From: Phalacrocorax aristotelis | Lineage: Eukaryota; Chordata; Aves; Suliformes; Phalacrocoracidae | Direction: 5' to 3' | DNA: 64,000 bases | Assembly (NCBI RefSeq): GCF_949628215.1 | Contig: NC_134282.1 | Coordinates: 18,456,723 to 18,520,722 of the forward strand | Shown here: positions 32,701 to 52,300 of the stretch, in pieces | How the letters are laid out: each line of letters starts with the position of its first letter | Numbering within the stretch: the stretch's first letter is position 1 | Program-made: the position numbers and the translations under genes | Notes under the pieces: model-generated | The model's database searches: none | What the model was told of the DNA's origin: nothing | The model's input: the letters and a program-made list of their open reading frames with translations, nothing else

Positions 32701-35700
32701 GGTGGGGATGTGCTGCTTCCCTGGGGACGCACCCTAGCGCAAAGGCCCATCCCCAGAACAGACTGTGGGAGCAAGGCTGCAACTCTGGGGCGTTGTCCCT
32801 GGCGGGGTGAGCAGTGGGCAGGAACTGGGCTTTGGGGTTCTGCTGTGGGAAGGGGCAAGCAGGGGGCACCGTACCCCAAGCAGGCACTGGAGCTTCTGTT
32901 CCCTGACCCTGTGCTGCACCATGGCAGGCTGTTCCCTGGTGGGGGTTGGGGGCTGTGTTTGGCTGTGGGGAGCCCTGCTGGGCTGTTAGCTGTGGCTTCT
33001 CCTGCATCCCCCAACTTGGCAGGGTTAGGGCTGAAAGAGGGCTGAAGGCAGGTGTGAGGCGCAGAGGTGTCAGTGCTTGCGGGAGGTGTTGGGACACCTC
33101 CCCTGGCTGTGGTAGCAGCCCTAGTCCTAATCCTGTGCCCGTCGGTGTCCTGGGGGCTCCTGGCTGGCACCGGACTTGGCCTGTCCAGCCCAGTGCAAGA
33201 GCTGCTCCTCTCTTGGGGCGGAGCGGGTGGCACGTCCCGCCCTGGGTGGCAGAGCAGCCGATATGGTGTGGGGCTGGTCGGCCCAGGTTGGCCTTCGGCG
33301 GCGGTCCCGGGATCCGCAGCTGACGCGGTGACCCAAGGCAGCTCAGGCACCGGCGCTATGGAGGCGCTCTGCAGTCCAGCGCGGTATTGCTGTATTGCAG
33401 CACCATCTAGTGCCGTGGGATGGGGAAGACCGGCACCCCACCGCTCCCCTCGAGAGCTGTGGCAGCACCGTGGAGACAGGGTCCCCACGTGTCCAAGGGT
33501 CGTGCCGCCACGGCTGCCCTGCCAGGAAAACCAAACAGGCTGTGGGGATGGGGATGAATGGGCATCACAGCGTGTCCTCTGGCCTGGGGCAGCACTATCC
33601 CTGCCGTGCCCCTGCTCTGTGCCAGGGAGTTTCCTGCAATGATCCTGGAAAGCATCAAGGGGCACAGACTTTCCCAGGTCCTGAGCTAAATGCATCTGGC
33701 CTCAGCTGCCAGTTTTGCCACCTTCTCCTACTAAATCGGGCCTTGCACTCCCCTCTGACCACTTTTGCTTCTCTATCAGGCAGATGACCCAACTCTTTGA
33801 GTCACTTGCTGTCTGGGTCTTCATCGCTCCCTTGGCTTCCTCCTGCATCCCTGGTTGTTTCTTGGTGTCTGCCATAGCCAGTATGAGTGTGAGCCCTTCA
33901 CAGACTTGTCGCTGTTCCCCTTTTGCACACCCAGAGCAACACGAGCCCTTTCCAGCCCAGCTTTTTGGACACTGGGAGAGCTTTCTGCAGCACCATCCTG
34001 CCATCTGCTCCTCCCCTTACATCCTGTCCCCTCTCAGCCCATGGTCCCTCCTGGGTGCCTGTCATGCTCCCGGGTGCTGGGAAAGCAGGCAGGATTTTGG
34101 CAGAGCTGTATCCCATAGGAATGGGCTGCTCTGCAAGAGGGGCCGTGGTGATGGCTGGCCCTACTCCCCTCCCATGCCAGGGAAAGCCAGTGGGGGAAGT
34201 CACCGTGGATGTGGATGTCACACATGCAGTGGGGCGAGGCGGGCACTGAGACCCAACAAGGATTGCACCCAGGTCCCATGGCACTGAGGGCTGGTGGCCA
34301 GGGGCTCCCTAGGTCAAGAGGAATTGGGGACCTTGGTCTGAAAAGGGGCCCTTTGGGTCCTGTCTCTGTCCCAGCTGCCCTCCTGTCTTTGGGGATGGAT
34401 GAGAAGGCACCAAAGTCACCTGGCAGCCCTGAGATCCCTGTGTCTGGCTGGCTTGATGTCTGGCTTGGGCTCTGCCCACACTGTCCCAGCAACCCAGGAG
34501 CAGGCTCTCTTCCCCCAAAAGGGGACAGAGGGATCTGAACCTGCCCAACCCTCCTGTCCCCCTCCCAGAGCCCCTGGAGGAGGATGGAGTCGCTGGCCCC
34601 ACAGGCTGCCTGCCGCTGCCATGTGCTGCCTGCACCTGCATGAAGGTAAGAGTAGCAAATCAGCCACCGAACATAATGTGGCCCTGGGCTGTTTGTGCAC
34701 CTTTTGTTTGCCGGTAGCCTTCATGAATCAGCTAATTATCCACATTAGGATGGCTCTGATCCCCAGCCTGAGCTTTATTGGGCAGGGCAGATCCGGGGCA
34801 GCGTGCCAGCGGGAGCCCCAGTCAGTTTTGCTGGGCAGTCAGGCAGCTGAAAGCTGCCAGGGAAGGCACCTGGGCAGCAACTGGGGAAGGTAACACCCTG
34901 GTGGAGTGCTGGCGATGGGCAGTGAGGGTGAGAGAGGCCGGTGCTTGCTAGGGGGCCCTGTCACCCATCTCCCCCGTCGCAGCATGGAGGTGAGAGCCTG
35001 ATGCACCTGGGGTTACATTCCCACGTCACAGTGAGCCCTGAGTCCCATCAATGGGTGTTTTCCATTGCCATAAGGCATGCCTGTGCCTTGGGGAGCCTAT
35101 ACAGATGGCTGGAGAGGGGCTGGGTGTGATGGACCCCAAAACCAAGCAGAGACCTCAGCCAAACGCATGTTGTTCATCACCCTCCTCCTGTGCTGCCTTG
35201 GCTGCTTTTACCCAGCGGCTCTGCAACACCCTGGCTTGGAGGGCTCCCAGACAAAGACATGGCTGAAGGGCATTGGGGATGAAGTTTTCTTTTTACAAGC
35301 TTCACCCCAAACCTACCTCTGACAGCCCTCCAGGGCTGCACGTGGCCCCAGATCTTGCCTGCTTCTCCCTCCCTCCTTTTTCTGCACCTCTCTGGCTGCA
35401 TGTCTGGGATATGCAGGGCCGCCCTGCCCTTGCCATCAGGTTTCTGCAGGCTTCCGGGGCAGCTCGCAGCCCTCCTGGCGTGGGGGGCGAGCCCTGCATG
35501 GCAGCCATCCGGATAGCAAGGAGCAGCCTCCTGAGCACGTTCCCTGCCCTGAGGCTCTTGCAGAAACAAATGCCCTCTGCATGCTGGCAGCTGGAAGGCA
35601 TTCGTGCCCGTCACAGGAGCTGCCAAGGCCAAAACACCCCAACTGTGAACAATGAGCTGGGGGAAGCTGTGGCTGTTGGCTGGGATTCACCCACGGTGGC

Positions 35701-36520
35701 TGCTGCTGCTGATTCCAGCCAGTTCCCTCTCCCGGACACCGCTCGGCAGCAGGGCCAGATAAGCCGGGGTTTTTGCGAGCAGCTGGGCTCTGGGAAGGGC
35801 CCTGCATGGCAAGAGGCACCTTGCCTGGCCCAGCCAAGTCCTGCCCCCCAAAACCGCCCATCTGGCCACCATGGAGCCCTTTCACCAAGTGGAGCCCAGT
35901 GTGGTCCAGGCTGGGGGTGGTTTCCCTGCCCCGGAGATGCCTGCCAGGGCTGTGTGTTTCCAGGTGGGAAATTCTGTGGTAAATAAAAGGGGGAGCCACT
36001 ACGTTGCTCCCCACTCCCAGTGCTCCCGCCACCTGACTGTGCAGAGGCTGGTGTGAGGCTGCCATGGCCAGAGCCACCCCTAGGCACATGGACAGGTGGT
36101 GGCAGAGGTGACGCACACCCCCAGGGCCTCCTGCCCTGCCCCTGCCCTTTCCAGCCCCATTTTTCCCTTTGCTGGGGCCTTTGCTTACCCAGCTGCCACA
36201 GGCGAGAGAACCAACTGCTGCCCATGCCATGCTTGAGCCCTGGGGATGGGACATGCTGAGGGCAGCACTGTGGCGGTGTCTCCTGCCCCTTCTCCCAAGG
36301 CTCCCAAATCCCCACCAGCCCCATGGGGAGGGGACCCACCGCTGCTCCTGCCTGGGCCAAGGGTGGGCTCCTGCTCCGAGCACCCAGGGACCCTTTGCCT
36401 GTGTTTTGAATGGTGTCTGGTCAGACCACCCTGCTCCCCCCGCCCTACCGGGGCCTTTCTGCCGGCTGGGTCAGGCCCCTGCGCCTTCGGTTTTTAAGGG
36501 AGGCCGAGCCCCGCACTGGG

Positions 36521-36579
36521 GGATGCTGGGCGGGACTGGTGGATGCTGGGGGGGACTGGTGGATGCTGGGGGGACTGGT
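36521..36579. repeat. 20-bp tandem repeat, three copies
   Basis: Three consecutive units of GGATGCTGGGSGGGACTGGT, the last one base shorter. They lie just before a CpG-rich patch (36.62 to 36.75 kb). The CTGGG/ACTGG composition resembles GC-rich minisatellites common in bird genomes. Confidence 0.8.
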
Positions 36580-38079
36580 AGAGGCCGGTCCAGGGACAGG
36601 AGAGGGTGAGCTGCCAGCTATTTCCCACGGAGCCACTTGAGGGCGGCAATGACCCGCCGCAGAGCCGCCGCCGCGGGGCCGGCCAGCTCTAACTGGGTGT
36701 ACTGGGCGAACGGGGGCAGCCGGGCGGGGACTAAAGGGGCTCTGGAGGAAGGGGGTCCCCTCGGGCCGTCTCAGACACCGCGTCACTCCATAGCCCTCTC
36801 CCAGGGCATCTCACCCCATGGCAGCCACAGCCATGCATGTCGGTGGCCACCTAACCCCCTGCAGAGACCCCCGGCATGTGCAGCTCTCAGGGAGGGAGTC
36901 CCGCAGGTGCCAGGTTAAGAGGGTGCAAGAATTCCCAGCTTGTTTGCAAGGCATCCAGGTTGGATGTGGTCCTGCTGGGAGCACCCCTCCCATGGCTGGG
37001 CAGGGGCTCCCCGGCAATATGCATGAGTTTCTCCTCTAGAACTCAGATATACCTGCTCTCAAGACCCTTGACCTTTTATATTTTTCCTTTTTGGGTACTT
37101 TCTGTCTCTCCTCCCTGACAGAGCTACCACCATCGCTGGGCGTCATTCACGCTGGGTGCAGAAGGCAGCATCGGTTGAGCCCTTTGTATAAAGGCTGGCC
37201 TACGACAGGTCACACTGCTGAGAGGACTCAGCCCTGCGAGCCCAGTGGGCTGAAATCCATCAGCAAGGTCTCATGAGAAAGCCGTTACAATGGATAATGC
37301 TCTTCTCATGGGGATTAATGGTCCAACTTCAATTCACCTAAAAAGAATTACTCTGTATCCCTCCCACGTACACCCAGTGGCTGAACTCAGGGTCTGGAAT
37401 GATGCGTTTCATTTCCCTGTGACTCTCCCGAGACTCTCAAGCCCAGCCATGGCACAGGCTGGCTGAGGTGTCGAGCGATCATAAACCTGCCTGTGATGTT
37501 TAAAGCAGAAGCTGGAGATGTCCCTTCCCAAGATTTACACCTGCTACAGCTAATCATAAACAACGAGGGGAAAGGGTAGTAATAGGGCTCAGGTAGCCTG
37601 TCATAGCAAAATTGCTGCCATGTGTCAGTAAAGCCATGCAGTTGTGGGGATTGTTGGTATCGGATTCAGGGCGCCCAGCCCGGCACAGGGCTGCCACTGG
37701 CAGGCTTAGGGGAGCGCAGGGTTTCCAGAGGGGTTTGAGTCTCCCCAGGAACTTGGAAAAGCCAAATGGCGTGCGGTGCTGCTCAAGTAACCTGGTGCCT
37801 GGGCAAACAGGACAAACTGCCCTGCGGGATTAACGGACAGAAACGAGGCCAAGGAGAAACCTTGGTCAGAGCAGGCAGGAAACCTTTCCTACGTGGCCAG
37901 CTGGAGGAAGAGACATTTAACCAGGATATGGGCGCTGTGGGAGAAGCTGGGCTGTGGGAAGCCCTGCTCTGCCATGGGCTTGAGTGACAGGGGTCTGTGC
38001 CTGCTGCAAGGCATTCTTATTACAGAAAGGAAAATGCACAGAACTAACATTTCTTCCCTTCTTTGGACAGTAGGAATGT

Positions 38080-38103
38080 TTTAATTGAGAAATTTGTTTT
38101 AAT
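38080..38103 (-). terminator. PDE6D: Candidate poly(A) signals of PDE6D
   Basis: Read on the minus strand, ATTAAA occurs at 38085 to 38080 and again at 38103 to 38098. This is about 490 to 515 nt beyond the PDE6D stop codon, a plausible 3'UTR length. I saw no AATAAA closer to the stop. Which signal is used is not known. Confidence 0.45.
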
Positions 38104-38594
38104 TACATTAGGTGATAGCACAGTCTATTTTACAAGTTCAGGGTAAGGGGATGTGTGGACCAGTTACACAGAAATCCAGCGAAAGGATAAAAACCTACCA
38201 CATGAGAAAAATGAAAAGGTTAACTTAATCCCCCCAAAATTAAACATGTTGAGAGTTTGGTGAGCGCAAATGGGAGATTATACCAGGATCCAGAGAATTA
38301 CAAAGGATGACACTAACATAATTTACAGTATTGGTCTGCAGGACCATCGTTTGCCTGTGTTCAGAGACAGCCTCTATTCCCCAGTGCACCGCTGAGCAGA
38401 TGGTCCTGTCTCTGAGGGTTCGGTCTGGTCTTGTCAGAGGAGAAAGCAAAATAACTGATGGGCAAAGGTCACAACCCATGCTGAGCTGGTCCCCAGGGTC
38501 ACCGCCTATAGGACTGTCTTCCACTGGATAGTTGGGGGGTTCTGCACCAAGAACTGTATGGAGGAAAACTAAAACAGCTCCAAAAAGCCCCATC

Positions 38595-47029
<8,435 letters not shown>

Positions 47030-49332
47030 CTATCTACATCCCTAAATGCTGTGCCTACTATTCTTTCCTAAGCCCTGAAACAGACTACTCCAGTTGAGTT
47101 TCAATCATGTTTTCTGATTCTCAGGAGGCCAAGGAAAAGAGATCTTTTTTCCCAGAAAATAAATGAACAAACCTACCCTTGACCAGACTGAATGCAACAA
47201 AAGTTGCATAGTCAGATTTAGTTTTTACTTTAGACTGAAGCTTGTTAACCTCATAATTTTCCATTGTTTCTAAAGGATAAAGGCAATGTCACTGAGCTGT
47301 GGAGAATCAAGAACAATTCTAACAATAACAGAAAATTCTACACAAACAATTGCTGTTCTCCACCATTTGAAAAATGCTAGAAAAAGAAGTGCTTCCTATA
47401 TAACATTAGAAAAACACCTGATCAAGCTTGTTTTCCTAGTTTACAAAATATTAATATCAAGGGTTGTTCTATTGCTGTTGACCTGGTAACTGCCACTCAC
47501 GGGAATTCTTCAGCTGCTGAGCACTAAGCAAAGAGAGAAAGATCCTCTCTTTTCACTCTCAGCCGGCGAGGCTATCCGAGCTTTCAAAAAGCCAAGATCA
47601 GTGAATTAGTCATTGAAGTTATATAGGCAAGCATGAAATACCTTTTCAAAGGCACGACTAATAATGATCTTAAGCACACCTTTGAAAAATCTCTCCTGTA
47701 ACGTAACTCAGACATCGACGCATCAGGACAAGGAGCCTGCACACCTGCCCGATGCCATTTTGAAGTGGGATATAGCTGTCAGTCAGCCCGAGGCCCCGTA
47801 GCAGCCTCCTGCTCCACAGCTCACTGGAGAGGCTCTGATGACTCACCAGCACCGATGTAAGCAGCCTAGAGAGAGCAGGATCTGTGAGATAAGGCCGCGC
47901 AAACCAACACCTTTCCAGGTGTTTCCTTTTGCTGGTTTATGGCAGTGCACTCTTCGTACTCAGTACCTCCTAATCAAGATACTGGAAACTATCTGGGAAA
48001 AGGGGAGAGACCAACTGCTCAGGGAACTGACTGGAGAGGTAGAGTAACATAAGAGGGACAATATGGACCTTGCCGTAGGTATAAATAGGAGCTGTCAGAG
48101 TTTTGCATATTGAACTCATCCTTTAACATACACAGTTTCCAGGCAGACTCACACAAATTCGTCACATTGATCACATTTTCCAAGAGCTCCAGGGAAGAAA
48201 CAGATGCTTTAGCAAATTTTGCATTACAGGGCAACATTTGTTTTAAAATTACGTATGTGGAGGAGGGAAGGGAAGATGGCTGCTTCAGTGCAGATGTGAG
48301 GAGCCTTTCCCTTCCTGAAGGCTGGCCAGACTTTCCATGTCCCACTGAAAGGGCAAGCAGGGAGAAGAAAGGTGGGAATGCATGCACAGGGTCCATTTAC
48401 ACAGACACGGCCTTACAGCTTCCAAAACATAGCAACAGCTTGGAGCACAGGAAGAGGGAGCCTAGGGCAGCCTGCTCATGTTCTTCTAGACTTGTTCTAT
48501 AACACATAATATTTACCACTTGTTCTGGGATTAAGGCAGGAGGGAAAGGGGGAAAAGACAGAAAGCATCATCCCCGGAGGGCCCCATATGCCACCTCCAT
48601 ATCCTAGCAGAAAGCTGGAAAGTAGAGATCTCTCCCCAGCTACCAAACCAAGGAAGACGGGGGCTGAGCCAGGCAAGTCAGAGAGAGAAAATGAGTAGCA
48701 GCATGGCAAGAAGAACCTGCAGCAAGGCGGGGCACTTCATGTGGTGCTGGCTGGAAAACTCAAAGTCCCCAGCCAACGCAACCCGCAGGATGGAACCGCC
48801 CCAACCCTAATTTAAAATGTCCAAAAAAAATCCACCATTTTTAGATACATCTTCCCACAGACAAGTATACAAACTAGCCGGGGTGAAGCTATTTGCATAG
48901 AAAGTAGTGTGCGATTTATCAAATGCTGTGTACGATGGAAAAATAACAAATGAGACAATCTGAGCATCTCACTGACAAATTAATTTATCTTCACAACACC
49001 TTGCAATGCAAACACTCTTGACTATTAGCAGTACAGTAACTCAGTAAATTGGGCACTAAATTATCAAAAACCTGTATTAACTTTACAAAATTACCCCTCT
49101 CAGAAGTATTTACTTGCTATTTGTTCACTATCAGTATGAGTTCGAATCACGAGCTCACAGGTCTGGCCACAGTCTGTGTAGTGCCAAACTGAGCAGTAGA
49201 CAAGGACTTCCGAACTGGAGATGAAACACTAATCAGAACTACAAACCCAGCATTGCACAGGAACTGATCCAGCCTCCCAAGTGTCATACCAGTACTCTTA
49301 AATAATAACCCACCTTCCTTTTTCCTGGCCAT

Positions 49333-49352
49333 GCCTTGCCTTGCCTTGCCTT
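49333..49352. repeat. CCTTG pentanucleotide microsatellite
   Basis: Four CCTTG-type units in tandem within PDE6D intron 1. It is short and of no evident function. Confidence 0.8.
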
Positions 49353-52300
49353 ACATTCCTGTCCCTCTTCCCTTATCAATTTTTGGAGTACTCTGAAATC
49401 ACGCTTGCCATTTTCAAAAGTATTACATTAGAAGTGCCCTTCAAAGAGTATACACAGCCTCACAGCTTAATTATTATCCTTGCTTGAAATATAGAGTTAT
49501 AGACTGATAGTGACCTACTATTTCTGGTGAGAGAAAACACTACTGTAGACTACTGACCTCTGCCACTTCTCCCTATACAGATTTATCTCTCAGTCCAGTC
49601 CAAGAGAGATGATACAAATTACATTGCCGTGCTGAACAATCCTAGATATGTTAACATTTGGGGCATTAGACTTCTATAAAGTGCTATCAGACTTTATTCT
49701 GTATTGATGTTCCACTGGAAGAGTAAACCCATGCAGGACAGCCTGTCCCATGCTTTGTATTCTGATGGTCAAATTAAAGATGAAGAATAAATAAAAAGCT
49801 CAAGACTATATCTCTGCTGATAAGAGCATGCAGGTCAGCAATGCACGCCACAGTTGCTAGAAAATATCTTCTATTTAAACAATCTGGACATTGCTAACCC
49901 ATGTTGATTCCATATCAAATGAATAATGGGTTTAGTGTCAGTGTGGCCAAACGCTTTCTGGCCTAGACAGATCCATGTGCAGGTTCAGGGCATGCTTTTC
50001 AACCTTCTGCAAATAAAAAAATGAAATCACCCTGCTATTCAGAGCATATACACAGAGTTAAAATATGTGGATCCAGACATATTTTAAAGGATCAGAGTAC
50101 TCTAGCCAGTTCACAAGTTTTTTCCCAGTAACTAAGCATTATTAAAAAGGAAGAACAAATCAAATCTTAAAAGTGCATACACACAATCCTCTTCTGTTGG
50201 AAAAAACACGTTCAACAGATCCATTCTTTTTAAAAAATAAATGTTTAAAAAGAAACAGGCATCTGAAAAAAATTTCCTAAGTCAAAATCTAGATCCTTTA
50301 TAAAACTTAACTGTAATGGAATTTAAAAAAAAAGCAAGGCAAAACCAATCACAAGTGATTTTTTGGCAAGGGAATACCTGACAAAGCAGCTGTACTGCTT
50401 ACCTAGTTAGAAGCTCACCACACTATTTCTGTCATCTTGGATAGAAAAGCTGGTATTAGGACATACCCCAGAGTGAAGAAAATTGAGATCTTGAACCAAA
50501 CCCACACACCCTGTTATCTTCTAATGTGTTTAATTGGTTTAACGGTCTTCCATCCTAGCATGAGAGATACTGTTACTAAAAATAAAATGTGCTCCATCTT
50601 CCAAGCAACAGTGGAGACCTGCAAGCAGGATGAAGAGGACATTTTAAGTATTATTGAAAAGGAGAAAGTAAATTAATATAGGTTTAACACAATTACTCTC
50701 TTTGAAGAGGGTCATGTCAAGCCACCTGGCAGGGGTAGTTAAGGAGAGCAAGTAGAGAGCCAGGCAGTTACAGCTTTGGGAAGTAAGGAAGAACAATAGT
50801 ATGTTCCTAATTCAGCTTCATTCTAAAATCACAAGAGCACCATTAAATTTTCATTTTCTTGGATTTTTTTTTTATTTTTTTTTTTTTTAGGAAACAATGT
50901 CTCATCTAAGACTCATTAGATCAAATACTCTTCAACCCCGAAGGCAAGAAAGGATTAGGTAGAACAGCAGAAGGAAGGGTGTACTGTTGATCTATTTATA
51001 TTCCACCACTTATTGGGTCAGGAAAGCCTTACATAAAAGCTTTGTAGTAGCTGGAATTTGACTTGCTTTATATACATGACATGAATTAGCTTCCTCACAG
51101 ACCGACTTTGCTTAGCCTGATCAAAGCAAATGGTTTGTGCATTTATAAATCCAGGTTTTGTTGTCCTGAATACCTCTGATCGCAGAACAGAAATTCTTTC
51201 CTTTTTTATCTGTCACAGACATCACTTCTTTCAAACAAATCAAAATATACATACTTATCTTTAAGTGCTTTAGCACTGCAAAAGATTCCCATGTATTACC
51301 ATACTGGTAATTAAGAAAAACCTTTAAGGAAGAGAATGAGTACAAACAAAATTAATCATTAAAGTAGTATGGAGTTAAAGAAGTTCTGCCCCAATCTCCC
51401 CGACTATTATTTGTATGCTGTAATGTTTAGCACTTTTTGAATATCTCAAAGGCAGCAGCAAACAGTAGGTGTCATTTCTTCCATTAAAATGGTCCATTTT
51501 TCATTTTATTCCTTGTTGTCTACACTGTTCTAAAACCGTAGGAACTTCTGCACTCTTAACTTTCAGAATAAAAGCAAGCCTAATGTTCATAACCACTCCT
51601 GGAAGGGAAGGTCTTTCATCATCTGTGCCAGCTTTTTTTTTTATTTTTTTTTTGTACATGAAATGCAACATTAAGAACAGTTCACTACATGCCAGGTGCA
51701 AACAGGATCTCAACAATTACTCATTAATAAGAATCTTCCTATGGGATAAATGACAGAGAGAAGGTGGAGAAGGTGGAGCTGAAGGCCCTGAGCAATTTGG
51801 ACTTACATCTCTGTTGCAGATCCAGAAAAGCTTCTGATCAGAACTTTCACTCCTGATTTTACATTGTCTGTCATGGAAAGCAGACACAACCAGGCACTAA
51901 TGACATGGGTGAGTGTGTTACTTTAAAGAATGTTACGGGTAATTAAAGATCAACCTTTAGGGATTATGTTTTCATCAGACATATTTTCCCAGAAGAATAT
52001 GGGCATCTCAGTTGTTTCAATCCAGCCTGAGGAGTAAGGACCAAAATAAAGTTACACAAAATAACTACCAAACTACAGGATTACCAAGTAAACCACCCAA
52101 ACAGCCTCATGCTTTCACTCCACTCATGCCATTCGTTCTTTAATCTTTCCAATCTCTAATCTCACTTTTGATTACAACTCCCAAATCCCTCTTCCACAGA
52201 ACTTTTAACTGTGTGCTTAAATTTAAGCATCTGCACAGACATTCTGCTGAATCAGGTCCTTGAGTTCACTCTGTTCACACCCAAGAGAAATGCTGCTGTC

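Larger units (their letters stand above)
27116..38079. other. Intergenic region between convergent PTMA and PDE6D
   Basis: About 11 kb of G+C-rich DNA. No coding exon is convincing; the long open frames here are low-complexity readings of GC-rich sequence. Contents seen: a palindromic GATA pair at 28.45 kb, the CCAAT/CACCTG array and TATA box at 29.5 to 29.8 kb, a CpG-rich patch with a CTCF-like site at 33.2 to 33.45 kb, an A+T-rich candidate conserved element at 34.66 to 34.78 kb, and a 20-bp tandem repeat beside a second CpG-rich patch at 36.5 to 36.75 kb. Confidence 0.6.

Noticed and set aside
32679-33695. 338-codon open frame on the - strand
   Set aside because: G+C-rich, Pro/Ser/Ala-rich reading with no motif, competing with several equally long frames on the + strand.
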